From JANNSX01 sp963741525 (GTDB taxonomy: Bacteria; Pseudomonadota; Alphaproteobacteria; Rhizobiales; Hyphomicrobiaceae), in the NCBI GenBank assembly GCA_963741525.1, contig CAVUIW010000027.1, positions 310,001 to 374,000 of the forward strand: DNA of 64,000 bases, written 5' to 3'. How positions within the stretch are numbered: the first letter of the stretch is position 1; every line of letters starts with the position of its first letter. Below are positions 15,807-24,754 of the stretch, one piece after another. The notes under the pieces were generated by a model that saw only the letters and a list, made by a program, of their open reading frames with translations, searched no databases and was not told the origin of the DNA. Made by a program: the position numbers and the translations under genes.

Positions 15807-16979
15807 CTACCCGCGCGTCAGCCGCCAAGTGGGCCGCCGCCTTGGACCGAGATCGGCCTTACCGGCGGCTGCGAGGCCCATGGCGATGCCGATCGCGGCC
15901 AGTCCTGTCAGCATCGCGGTGCCGCCGAAGGAGACCAGCGGCAGCGGCACGCCGACGACCGGCAACAGGCCGATCACCATGCCGGTGTTGATGGCGACGT
16001 GCAGGAAGACGAGCACCGAAACACCCATGATGGCCAAGCGCTGGAAGCGGCCGCGCGCCCCCAGCGAGAGCAGCCCGAGCACGAGCAGCAGGGCGGCAAA
16101 CGCCCCCAGCACGCCCGCCGTGCCGAGGAAGCCCAGCTCCTCGCCGATGAGCGAGAGGATAAAGTCGGTATGGTTCTCGGGCACGAAATCGAGCTGGGTC
16201 TGGCTGCCTTCGAGAAATCCCTTGCCGGACATGCCGCCGGCGGCGAGGGCGATGCGGGCCTGATAGACCTGATAGCCCGCACCCAGCAAATCACGCTCCG
16301 GATCGAGAAAGACCAGAACGCGCTCGCGCTGATAGTCGTGCAGATTGGCCCAAATCACGGGTGCCAGCACCGCGACCGAGACGAGGCCGGCCACGAAATA
16401 GAGGCTGCCGACGCCGGCGAGGAACATCATCACGAGCCCGGTCGCGACGATGAGGAGCGCGGTACCGAGATCGGGCTGCTCGAGCACGAGCCCCGCCGGG
16501 ACAGCGATAACGCAGAGCGGCAGCAGCACACAGAGGGGCCGGGACACCAGATGGCGCGGCAACATCTGGTAATAGGCGGCGAGCGCCAGAACCAGCGCCA
16601 GCTTCATGATCTCCGCCGGCTGCACGCTGATCCCTGCGAGGGGAAGCCAGCGCTGGGAGCCGGAGATTGTCGCGCCGATCCAGGGCACCGCTGCCAGCAA
16701 TCCCAGCGCCACGGCATAGAACGGAGCGGCAGCGAGCAGCCAGAGGCGCGCCGGCAGGATCGCCAGCAACAGCAGTAACGCAATGCCGATGATGAGCCGC
16801 ATCAGATGGCTCATGGCAAAGGGCTCCATGGCCCCGCCGACAGCCGAATACAGCGCCAGCACGCCGATACCGCCCAGCGTCGCGGCAATCACCGGAAGCA
16901 GCAGGCCAACCGTGAATAGCCCGCCAGACTTGGCCGGACTTTGCCAGACCGAGGGCTCGGGGCGGAAGGCGAGCATCAT
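15807..16979 (-). CDS. rodA: Rod-shape peptidoglycan glycosyltransferase RodA
   Basis: A 390-residue SEDS protein with about ten hydrophobic helices. It polymerises lipid II for sidewall growth together with PBP2. SEDS motifs are visible: GSQRWLPLAGISVQPAEIMKLALVLALA, LEQPDLGTALLIVA, RVLVFLDPERDLLGAGYQVYQARIALAAGGMSGKG, and LPVVGVPLPLVSFGGTAML. ATG 16979 has GGGAGG eight bases upstream; a longer frame runs back into mrdA out of register. Last gene of the mreB-mreC-mreD-mrdA-rodA operon. Confidence 0.95.
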   Translation of the reverse strand: MMLAFRPEPSVWQSPAKSGGLFTVGLLLPVIAATLGGIGVLALYSAVGGAMEPFAMSHLMRLIIGIALLLLLAILPARLWLLAAAPFYAVALGLLAAVPWIGATISGSQRWLPLAGISVQPAEIMKLALVLALAAYYQMLPRHLVSRPLCVLLPLCVIAVPAGLVLEQPDLGTALLIVATGLVMMFLAGVGSLYFVAGLVSVAVLAPVIWANLHDYQRERVLVFLDPERDLLGAGYQVYQARIALAAGGMSGKGFLEGSQTQLDFVPENHTDFILSLIGEELGFLGTAGVLGAFAALLLVLGLLSLGARGRFQRLAIMGVSVLVFLHVAINTGMVIGLLPVVGVPLPLVSFGGTAMLTGLAAIGIAMGLAAAGKADLGPRRRPTWRLTRG

Positions 16980-16983
16980 CGGC

Positions 16984-18837
16984 CTAACCTCCCTTGGTTT
17001 CGCCAACAGGCTGGCCGGTGGCGGGCTCGGCCACCAGCTCGGGCACATAGCGCCGGAAAAGCTCCTGCATGACGTCGCGGGCGAGCGGGGCCGCCGACTT
17101 CGAACCCGCCCCGCCATGCTCGACGACGGCGGCCACCGCAAAGCGGGGTTGATCGGCCGGAGCATAGCCGACGAATAACGAGTGATCGCGCAAGCTTCCC
17201 GGCGGCTCGTCGGTGCCCTGGTAGTTCTTGAGACGCGCCACCTGGGCCGTTCCGGTCTTGCCGGCGAGCTTGGCCTTGACGCCGGTCAGCACGGCGCTCC
17301 CAGCCGTACCGCCCGGCTCGTTGACGACGGCCTCGAGCGACTTTCGAACGGCCACGAGGGCCGCCGCCGACATCGGCATGAGCGCCGGCTGCAAACTGCC
17401 GGCATCGTCCTTGACGAGCCGCGGCATCACCTCGCGACCGGTGGCGACACGGGCGGTCATCACGGCGAGTTGCAGGGGCGTTGCCAGCACGAAGCCCTGG
17501 CCGATGCCGGCAAGCAGCGTCTCGCCGCCGTACCAAGGCGTGCTCTTGATGGCGAGCTTCCAGAGCGGATCGGGAACCAGGCCAGGGCGCTGGTCGGCGA
17601 GGCCGCATGGGTAGGTCTGGCCGAAGCCGAGCCGGCGCGCCATCTCGGCCAGCCGGTTGATGCCGAGTTTGCGCGCGACGGTGTAGAAATAAACGTCGCA
17701 CGACCGCTTCATCGCCTCGTGCAGCGCCACGGGCCCGTGTCCCGACGAGGACCAGCAGCCGAAGCGATGGCCGGCATGCTCGAGGCTGCCGCCGCAGATG
17801 ACGGTGGTACCCTCGTCGATGACCTTGGCCTCGAGGCCGGCCAGCGCCGTCACCAGCTTGAAGGTGGAGGCGGGCGGGTACTCACCGCGCGTCGCCTTGG
17901 AGGCGAGCGGATGGCCCGGCGCGCTGACGAGCGCGCGCCATTCGTCGTTGGAGACGCCTTCGGCCAGCGCCTGGGTATCGAAGGTCGGTGTCGAGGCGAG
18001 CGCCAGGATATCGCCGTTGGTCGCGTCCAGCACCGCCACCGCGCCGAGCCCGTCCAGCCGCAGGCGCTCGAGCACTTTCGCCTGCAGCGAGGAATCGATG
18101 GTCAGCGCCAGATCCCGCCCGGCTTGCGCCGGCTGCCGCCCGAGCTCGCGAACGACCCGGCCCCGGGCGTCGATCTCGCGGCGGATGAAGCCGGGCGTCC
18201 CGGCGAGTTCCTTTTCCATGCCGAGCTCGAGACCGCTTTTGCCGACCCGCTGGCCGGCCTGACGGCGCACCGGCTCGTCGGCGATCTCGCGGCGGTCGGC
18301 GCGGCCGACATATCCAACGATGTGACCGATATCGATCCCCCGCCAGTAGGAGCGCCGCCAGGCGATGCCGGTCTCGACACCGGGGAGCTGCGGCAAAAGC
18401 ATATTGACGTGGGCATAGGTCTCCCAGTTGAGACCGGCGCGGACGACGAGCGGCTGCAAGCGATCGCTCTTCTTGGCGAGCGCAAGAATCTCCGTGCGCT
18501 CGGCATCGGGGATGTCGATGAGCTTGCCGAGCCGCTCGAGGGTTTTCTCCAGATCGCCCGCCAGCGCCGGCACCACGCTGATGCGCAAATCCTCGCGCGA
18601 TTCGGCGAGCACCACACCGTTGCGATCACGAATTTCGCCGCGCCGGGCCAGGATCAGCTGGGTGTCGAGCCGGTTTTCGTCGGCCAGCAGCGCGTAGCGC
18701 CGGCCGTACACAACCTGCATGTCGTAGAGTTTGAGCCCCAATAGGCCGAGCACGCCGGCTTGGGCCCCGCCGATGACGAGCGACCGCCGGGTCAGCCGGC
18801 GGCGAATCTTCTCATCTGCGGTCTCCTTCTCGAACAT
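16984..18837 (-). CDS. mrdA: Penicillin-binding protein 2 (elongasome transpeptidase)
   Basis: A 617-residue class B PBP. A membrane anchor lies near residues 20-40, followed by the pedestal domain (RGEIRDRNGVVLAES, GLELGMEKELAGTPG) and the transpeptidase. The active-site SxxK is STFK at about residue 322 in YPPASTFKLV; the second motif is SCD and the third KTGTAQ. It crosslinks peptidoglycan during elongation, working with RodA, whose gene starts four bases after its stop. Its start touches the mreD stop. Confidence 0.96.
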   Translation of the reverse strand: MFEKETADEKIRRRLTRRSLVIGGAQAGVLGLLGLKLYDMQVVYGRRYALLADENRLDTQLILARRGEIRDRNGVVLAESREDLRISVVPALAGDLEKTLERLGKLIDIPDAERTEILALAKKSDRLQPLVVRAGLNWETYAHVNMLLPQLPGVETGIAWRRSYWRGIDIGHIVGYVGRADRREIADEPVRRQAGQRVGKSGLELGMEKELAGTPGFIRREIDARGRVVRELGRQPAQAGRDLALTIDSSLQAKVLERLRLDGLGAVAVLDATNGDILALASTPTFDTQALAEGVSNDEWRALVSAPGHPLASKATRGEYPPASTFKLVTALAGLEAKVIDEGTTVICGGSLEHAGHRFGCWSSSGHGPVALHEAMKRSCDVYFYTVARKLGINRLAEMARRLGFGQTYPCGLADQRPGLVPDPLWKLAIKSTPWYGGETLLAGIGQGFVLATPLQLAVMTARVATGREVMPRLVKDDAGSLQPALMPMSAAALVAVRKSLEAVVNEPGGTAGSAVLTGVKAKLAGKTGTAQVARLKNYQGTDEPPGSLRDHSLFVGYAPADQPRFAVAAVVEHGGAGSKSAAPLARDVMQELFRRYVPELVAEPATGQPVGETKGG

Positions 18838-19406
18838 CAGCGGGGTCCGGTGGGCGGGACGGCAGGCAACAGTCCCTGCCCCCCTCCGGCGAAGCCTGCC
18901 AAACCCAGCACGGCCAGTTCGATCACGGCGCCGAGCCCGGTGCCGGCGATGACGGGCGCGGGATCGGGCATCGCGAGTGTGTAGAGATAGGAGGTCGCAA
19001 GCGCGAGCATGATGGCTGTCACCGCCGAGACGGCGATGGCAAGCCCGGTCAGCGCAAAGCCCGCATTGCCTCCGATCAAGTGCCGCATGGCGCGCGCGCA
19101 GGCGACGGCACCAAGATACACCAGCGGCCAGAAGCCGAGCGGCGTGTCGGCGACGATGTCGGCTGCGAGGCCCACGATGAGCACGAGTGGCGCCGGCACC
19201 GCGTCGGGGATCCGGTAGGCATGTCCGTGCACGATGGCGAGGGCAAGATAGGGCAAGGCCGCGCGCGCGGAGTTCTCGAGCGGCCAGGGCAAGTTGAGAG
19301 CGACGGCGGCGGTGATCAAGACGAGCGAGACGAGAAGCATCTGCGAGCCTCGGGCGAGCGGGCCCGGCGTGCCTTGCGTAGCGGACTTCTCGTGGCCGTT
19401 TCTCAC
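18837..19406 (-). CDS. mreD: Rod-shape determining protein MreD
   Basis: About 189 residues with five to six hydrophobic helices (MLLVSLVLITAAVALNL, LVLIVGLAADIVADTPLGFWPLVYLG, FALTGLAIAVSAVTAIMLALA). The DTPLGFWPLVYL stretch is typical of MreD. The start is probably the GTG at 19406 with AAGGG eight bases upstream; 19415 is an alternative. It links the MreBC cytoskeleton to the PBP2-RodA pair. Gene order supports the call. Confidence 0.88.
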   Translation of the reverse strand: MRNGHEKSATQGTPGPLARGSQMLLVSLVLITAAVALNLPWPLENSARAALPYLALAIVHGHAYRIPDAVPAPLVLIVGLAADIVADTPLGFWPLVYLGAVACARAMRHLIGGNAGFALTGLAIAVSAVTAIMLALATSYLYTLAMPDPAPVIAGTGLGAVIELAVLGLAGFAGGGQGLLPAVPPTGPR

Positions 19407-19423
19407 CTCACGCACCCTTGCCG

Positions 19424-20317
19424 CTATTGACCGAGGCCGAGCGTGCCCTGAGCGAGGTCCGTGCCGGGAGGCTCGAACAGCAGCACGCTCACGAAGTCGA
19501 GCCGGTCGAGCGCGGCATTGAGCTGCACGCCGCGCGTTCCGTTCTGGGTAACGACATGACCGATGGGAACGCCGCGCGGCAGCATGCCGTCCTCGCCGGA
19601 CGTGCTGATCAGGGCGCCGCTCTCGATCTTGGTGGCCGCAGCCACGAGCTCGAGGGAGGGCGCGCCGGCCCCGTTGCCCGACAAGATGCCGCGCAGCCGT
19701 TCCTTGCCGACGAAAACCGGAATGCGGCTGCGGCGGTCCGTCAGCAGCAGCAGGCGCGCCGAGCGCGGCCCCGCCGCGACGATCGTACCGACCAGACCAT
19801 CGCCATTGATGGCCGCGAAGCCGGCCTTCACGCCATGCGTCGCGCCGATGTCGATGATGGCGCTTGCCGCGAATGTCGGATCGCCTTCGACGAAGATCCG
19901 CCCGGTGGCGATACCGACCTGCCGGTCGGGCACGCCAGCGACAATGCGGCGAAGCTCGGAAACCTGGCCTTCGAGATCCTGGGCGCGCAGCCGCCACTGC
20001 CGGAGCTCGGTGTTTTCCTGCTTGAGCTCGGAAATCTGCTTCAACAGCTCGCTTTCGCCGGTCGGCGCGTCGGCGATTGCTCTCGCACCCTCGACGGGAA
20101 GGCGGGCGAGCGTCAACGCCGGCTCGAGTGCGGCCGTGAACTCCTCTCTCAGCTGCTTGAGCCACTGGTGCTCGGCACGGCTCAGCGCCAGCAGCATCAG
20201 AGCGAGCGCGATCGAGACGACGAGGCCGAGGGATGCGCGGGTTCGCGGCGGCCCGGGTGGCGGTGGCGCCGCGCCAGCACGGCTGCGGGAGAAACTGTCG
20301 TGACGAAATCCGGTCAT
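19424..20317 (-). CDS. mreC: Rod-shape determining protein MreC
   Basis: About 297 residues. A Pro-rich cytoplasmic tail, one membrane helix (ASLGLVVSIALALMLLAL), a coiled coil (SELLKQISELKQENTELRQW) and the periplasmic beta-barrel region with AIIDIGATHGVKAGFAAINGDGLVGTIV and SGALISTSGEDGMLPRGVPIG. MreC binds and activates PBP2. ATG 20317 is chosen by the tail length, although no strong ribosome site is visible; the frame extends to 20350. Confidence 0.93.
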   Translation of the reverse strand: MTGFRHDSFSRSRAGAAPPPPGPPRTRASLGLVVSIALALMLLALSRAEHQWLKQLREEFTAALEPALTLARLPVEGARAIADAPTGESELLKQISELKQENTELRQWRLRAQDLEGQVSELRRIVAGVPDRQVGIATGRIFVEGDPTFAASAIIDIGATHGVKAGFAAINGDGLVGTIVAAGPRSARLLLLTDRRSRIPVFVGKERLRGILSGNGAGAPSLELVAAATKIESGALISTSGEDGMLPRGVPIGHVVTQNGTRGVQLNAALDRLDFVSVLLFEPPGTDLAQGTLGLGQ

Positions 20318-20422
20318 AGCATCGATGAACTCATAGCGACGGCCACACACGGAAGTTCTGGAATGCCAGGCAGTCCGGCAATCGATTGTCAGCCTTGCCC
20401 ATAACTATTCTACCATGTTTTC

Positions 20423-21457
20423 TCAAGGCTTTATTAGAAAACTCTCGTAGCTCTGGTGATTTGCGAGCACCAAACCGCAGCCATTGATGACGGAATGTTG
20501 CGGGTGCTCGGCGAGGAAGAACTCGACGCCGGTACGCTGGGCGAGCTCGACATCGAGATCGTGCAGCAGCGCGCCGCCGCCGGTTAGGCAGACGCCCCGG
20601 TCGGAGACATCGGCCGCGAGCTCGGGCGGGATCTGCTCCAAGGTCCGCTGAATGGCGTCGGCGATGGTGTCGATCGGCGTCGACAGGGCCTCGGCGACAT
20701 CGCTCGGGCGGAGCACCACCTCGGTCGGAAATCCGTTCTTCAGATCCCGGCCGCGGATTACCACGTCGACCGCCTTGCCGTTGGCGCGTGAGGCTGTTCC
20801 GGCCTCGATCTTGATCCGCTCGGCATTGGCTTCGCCGATGAGGAGACTGTGTACGCGCCGCACGTAGCGCATCACCGCCTCGTCCATGGCATTGCCGGCG
20901 CACCGGACGGACAGCGCTTTGACGATGCCCCCTGATGCCAGGACGGCGATATCGGTCGTGCCGCCGCCGATATCGACCACCATGGAGCCATTGGCCTCGC
21001 CGATCGGCAGCTTGGCCCCGATGGCCGCCGCCACCGGCTCTTCGATCATCATCACCTTGCGTGCGCCCGCGGCGAAGGTCGATTCGTATATGGCGCGCCG
21101 CTCGACCGGGGTCGAACTCGCTGGCACGCAGACGATAACGCGGGGGCGCAGCACGCCGAGCCGTCGCTTCGCCTTCTGGATGAAATAGCGGATCATCTCC
21201 TCGGCCGCCACGAAATCGCTGATGACGCCGTCGCGCATCGGGCGGATGGCCTCGACCCCTTCGGGCGTCCGGCCGATCATCTGCTTGGCCTTGGCGCCGA
21301 CCGCGATGACGGTGCGCTGGCCGTTGGTCCCACGGATGGCGATGACGGACGGCTCGTCCAGCACCACACCGCGCCCGGGCACGTAGATCAACGTGTTCGC
21401 CGTGCCCAGATCGATGGCGATGTCCTCGGCCATCGCGCCCAGTATGTTCGTCAACAT
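20423..21457 (-). CDS. mreB: Actin-like rod-shape protein MreB
   Basis: A 344-residue bacterial actin. Nucleotide-binding motifs are DLGTANTLIYV (phosphate 1), VVDIGGGTTDIAVLA (phosphate 2) and GVCLTGGGALLHDLD (adenosine). The amphipathic N-terminus (MLTNILGAMAE) tethers it to the membrane. ATG 21457 has GAGGGT nine bases upstream; the longer frame reads through a GC-rich leader without homology. First gene of the elongation operon. Confidence 0.96.
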   Translation of the reverse strand: MLTNILGAMAEDIAIDLGTANTLIYVPGRGVVLDEPSVIAIRGTNGQRTVIAVGAKAKQMIGRTPEGVEAIRPMRDGVISDFVAAEEMIRYFIQKAKRRLGVLRPRVIVCVPASSTPVERRAIYESTFAAGARKVMMIEEPVAAAIGAKLPIGEANGSMVVDIGGGTTDIAVLASGGIVKALSVRCAGNAMDEAVMRYVRRVHSLLIGEANAERIKIEAGTASRANGKAVDVVIRGRDLKNGFPTEVVLRPSDVAEALSTPIDTIADAIQRTLEQIPPELAADVSDRGVCLTGGGALLHDLDVELAQRTGVEFFLAEHPQHSVINGCGLVLANHQSYESFLIKP

Positions 21458-21721
21458 TAGAAACGCACCCTCGCACACCCTACACACGCAGGGCGCCGCA
21501 TCCCCTCGACCGCCGCAAGTTCCGTGCCATGGTAACCATGACAAGGCCTCGCGCCGGCCATAGGCCGCGCCGCCCGCTTTCAACGAAGATGTCTTGTGCG
21601 CCCTCTCGGACCGCCTCGCCCGGTCCGCCACTTCCGGAAAGGGCCAGTAGACGCCCTTCCGATCGTCCTCTTAAAGCACATTGTTTGGGGCGCGGCGATG
21701 GCCGCCGCGTCCCACACCGCG
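21458..21721. promoter_or_regulatory. mreB upstream region with a CATGGTAACCATG palindrome
   Basis: The 264-base gap between leuA and mreB must hold the mreB operon promoter. A perfect palindrome around 21526-21540 (CATGGTAACCATG) lies about 75 bases upstream of the mreB ATG. No clear -35/-10 pair could be fixed by eye. Confidence 0.35.
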
Positions 21722-23284
21722 CTAAACCGCCGACATCCGCGATGCCCGCTTTCGCATGGTCACCAGCTTGTTGAGGCCGGCGATGTAGGCCTTCGCAGAG
21801 GCGACGAGCGTGTCAGGGTCGGCCGCCTTGGAGGTGACGCTGCGCCCCTCCTCCTCGAGCCTCACCGACACCTCGGCCTGCGCGTCGGTGCCTTCGGTCA
21901 CAGCATGCACCTGGTAGAGCGCGAGCTTGGCCTCGTGCGGGATCATCTGCTTGATGGCGTTGAAGATCGCATCGACCGGGCCGTTGCCAGTTGCCTGAAT
22001 AGTCCGGTGCGCGCCCTCGATGTCGAGCGTCAGCGTCGCCGACTGCGGTCCCATGGTGCCGGCGATGACGGTCAGCGCCACGACCTTCACCCGGTCGGCC
22101 GAGGTGGAAATCTCCTCGTCGACCAGCGCCTCGATGTCCTCGTCGTAGACGTGCTTCTTGCGGTCGGCGAGCGCCTTGAAGCGGTTGAAGGCGTCCTCGA
22201 ACTGGTTGTCGGCGAGCTCGTAGCCGAGCTCCTTCAGCTTGGACCGGAAGGCGTTGCGGCCGGAGTGCTTGCCCATGACGAGCGAGGTCTTGAGGACGCC
22301 GACGCTTTCCGGCGTCATGATTTCGTAGGTGTTCGCGTTCTTCAGCATGCCGTCCTGGTGGATGCCGCTTTCGTGCGCGAACGCGTTCCGCCCGACGATC
22401 GCCTTGTTGTACTGGACGGGAAAAGACGTCACCGCTGAGACCAGCCGGAGACGCGCGATTGAGCAGCTTCGAATTCGATGCCGGTCTCATACGGAAGCAC
22501 ATCGCGGCGCGTCTTGATCGCCATGACGATCTCTTCCAACGCCGCGTTGCCCGCCCGCTCGCCGAGTCCGTTGATCGTGCACTCGATCTGACGCGCGCCG
22601 CCGTCGACACCGGCGAGCGAGTTGGCGACCGCCAGCCCCAGGTCATTGTGGCAATGCACCGAGAAGATTGCCTTGCCGGAGTTGGGAACGCGCTCGCGGA
22701 TCGTCTGGAACATGGCGCGATACTCGTCCGGCGTCGCATAGCCGACGGTGTCGGGGAGATTGATCGTCGTCGCGCCCGACTTGATCGCGGCGTCGACGCA
22801 CTTGCTCAGATACTCGATTGGCGTGCGCGTCGCGTCCATCGCCGACCACTCGACGTCCTCGACGAGGTTGCGGGCGCGGGTCACGGTCGCCCGGATGATG
22901 TCGAGCACCTCGTCCTCGCCCTTGCGCATCTGGTGGGCGAGGTGGATCGGCGAGGTCGAGACGAAGGTGTGGATGCGGCCGCGCTGGGCCTGGCGCACGG
23001 CCTCGCCGGCACGGTCGATGTCCTTGTCGATGGCGCGCGCGAGCCCCGCGACGGTCGCCCGCTTGACGCGCTTGGCGATCGCCGCCACCGCTTCGAAGTC
23101 GCCGTCGGAAGCGATCGGGAAGCCCGCCTCGATGATGTCGACGCCCATCTCGTCCAGGAGATCGGCGATGTCGAGTTTCTCCTCGAAGGTCATGGTGGCG
23201 CCGGGGCATTGCTCGCCGTCGCGCAACGTCGTGTCGAAAATCGACCACCCTGTCCTTGGCGGGTGCGATGGTCTTGGCCGTCAT
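21722..23284 (-). CDS. leuA: 2-isopropylmalate synthase, reading frame interrupted by three extra bases
   Basis: The protein is complete only when three frames are joined: MTAKTIAPAKDRVV from 23284, then RDGEQCPGATMTFEEKLDIADLLDEMGVDIIEAGFP..., then SFPVQYNKAIVGRNAFAHESGIHQDGML... to the C-terminal regulatory domain. Reconstruction places an extra G near 23240, an extra T in GAATTCG and an extra C in TCTCCGG near 22440-22470. Metal-binding HCHNDLG and HESGIHQDG are intact. It condenses acetyl-CoA with 2-ketoisovalerate in leucine synthesis. The lesions look like sequencing insertions. A leader ORF and hairpin lie upstream. Confidence 0.9.
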
Positions 23285-23362
23285 CTGAATATCCCTGATG
23301 TGATCTTTTGGTCCGGCTCCGGCCGCGTCCTCGCGTCAACCGGTGCCCGCTCGGCGTCCGAT

Positions 23363-23403
23363 CCCCTAGGCGGGCCCGTTGCCGGACCGTGGTCGCCTAG
23401 GGG
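23363..23403 (-). promoter_or_regulatory. Leader hairpin of leuA, candidate attenuator
   Basis: Perfect 10-base arms CCCCTAGGCG and CGCCTAGGGG with a 21-base loop, 79 bases upstream of the leuA start. The stop codon of the Leu-rich leader ORF lies within one arm (23397-23399). There is no U-tract directly after it. Confidence 0.55.
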
Positions 23404-23516
23404 CTGCTAAGGAGCAGGCCAAGCGCCGCTGACAGGAGAGCAAGTGCCGGCAAACGGATGACGCGCACGGCCGCGATGCCGCTGTCGCTTCTTGCCCATG
23501 CCGCCGTGTTGCTCAT
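23397..23516 (-). CDS. Leucine-rich leader peptide upstream of leuA
   Basis: A 39-codon frame whose last 18 residues (LPALALLSAALGLLLSSP) contain eight Leu, ending with TAG inside the hairpin at 23363-23403. A leader peptide rich in the regulated amino acid placed just before a hairpin is the arrangement of amino-acid attenuators. The ATG at 23516 has only a weak ribosome site; GTG 23468 is an alternative. No membrane-gene family is recognised. Confidence 0.5.
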   Translation of the reverse strand: MSNTAAWARSDSGIAAVRVIRLPALALLSAALGLLLSSP

Positions 23517-23627
23517 GCCACCAGATTTCTCGAGGGAGGCCCGGCGCGCCGGACTCCGATCACAAGCCAAAATCAATAAATCCCAAGCCTTAAAGCAATG
23601 CAAGCGCGGCCCGAAAAAAACGCGCCG

Positions 23628-24542
23628 TCAGATTCTTATGGTGCCCGTCAGGACACCGATCGCGTGCCCGCCAATCCTAACCCCCTTCAGCTGGCCGCCC
23701 TGGACTTGCAGCTCGAGCGCGATCTGGCTCGGCCGGCCCATCTCATAGCCCTGCTCGACATCGAGCCGGGTCTGGCCGTCCGGGGTGCCATCGAAGCGGT
23801 GGATCGCTGCCGCGAAGGCCGCCACCGCCGAGCCGGTCGCCGGGTCCTCGACGACGCCGAGGCCGGGCGCGAACATGCGGGCATGAAAGCTCGAGCGGGT
23901 GTGCAGCGTCTCCCGGCAATAGGCATAGACCGCCCACTTGTCGCCGAAGACCTCCGGCCAATGCTGCGTCTGCAGGCGGATGCGGGCGATCTCGTCGAGG
24001 CTGCGCACCGGCACGAGCACGAAGGGCAACCCGGCCGAGAACACCGTCGGACGGTGGTTCTCGAAGCCGATCTCATTCGGCATGAGGCCCAGCACCTGGG
24101 CGATCCGCTCGGAATGGGGCGCCTCGCCCAATTCTTCCGGCAGCTTTGGCGCATCGAATTCGGCGAATGCGGTCTCGCCCTTGCGCCGCTTGACCCCGAC
24201 GCGGACGGTGCCGATCGTCTCCTCGAGCACGACGAGCAAGTCCTGGTCCTGATCGATCAGGCCATTGCGCTCGGCCGCGATCTCGGCGAGCAGGATCGCC
24301 GCGCCAACCGTCGGATGCCCGGCGAAGGGAAGCTCTGCCCCCGGCGTGAAGATCCGGAGCTTGGCGGTGTGCGCGGCTTGCGCCGACTTCAGCACGAACA
24401 CGGTCTCGGACAGGCCGAACTCGCCAGCGATCGTCTGCATCTGGTTGCTCGTCAACGCATCTGCGTCGAGCACGACGGCCAGCGGATTGCCGCCGAAACG
24501 CTCGGTGGTGAACACGTCGAGCGTGTGAAAGCGATAGTCCAT
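23628..24542 (-). CDS. PhzF family isomerase-like protein
   Basis: A 304-residue PhzF/DapF-fold protein. Signature segments are YRFHTLDVFTTERFGGNPLAVVLDA, FGLSETVFVL (the conserved Glu is in SET), IFTPGAELPFAGHPTVGAAILL and VVEDPATGSAVAAFAAAI. Most members are single genes of unknown substrate; only the phz-operon protein makes phenazine, and no phenazine genes are here. ATG 24542 has GGAGGG five bases upstream. Confidence 0.92.
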   Translation of the reverse strand: MDYRFHTLDVFTTERFGGNPLAVVLDADALTSNQMQTIAGEFGLSETVFVLKSAQAAHTAKLRIFTPGAELPFAGHPTVGAAILLAEIAAERNGLIDQDQDLLVVLEETIGTVRVGVKRRKGETAFAEFDAPKLPEELGEAPHSERIAQVLGLMPNEIGFENHRPTVFSAGLPFVLVPVRSLDEIARIRLQTQHWPEVFGDKWAVYAYCRETLHTRSSFHARMFAPGLGVVEDPATGSAVAAFAAAIHRFDGTPDGQTRLDVEQGYEMGRPSQIALELQVQGGQLKGVRIGGHAIGVLTGTIRI

Positions 24543-24564
24543 CGATGCCCTCCGCCGCGCCGGC

Positions 24565-24610
24565 AGCACTTTCCCTCCAAGTGGATGCCGGTTGTCGACA
24601 AGAAAGTGCT
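24565..24610. repeat. Mosaic palindromic repeat family A, copy 3 (half element)
   Basis: AGCACTTTCC...AAGTGGATGCCGGTTGTCGACAAGAAAGTGCT, the first half only and the most diverged copy, directly upstream of phzF. Confidence 0.7.
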
Positions 24611-24754
24611 GAAAGCCAAGAACAGCCAGCGCGCTTGTTCGGATGGCATGGCGGACGGGGGGAGTAAAGGGGGCAGGGGTGGGGAGGTCGTGGCTCGGCT
24701 CTCTGCACTTGGTCCCGACCGGATTGTCAGGCGTGTCGGAAAATCCACCGTGAT

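Noticed and set aside
21722..23284. leuA as a genuine pseudogene
   Set aside because: Three single-base extras restore a complete, motif-intact protein, and similar extras occur in the essential ileS, so sequencing error is simpler.
23628..24542. A phenazine biosynthesis gene
   Set aside because: PhzF-fold proteins are widespread singletons, and no other phz gene is present.
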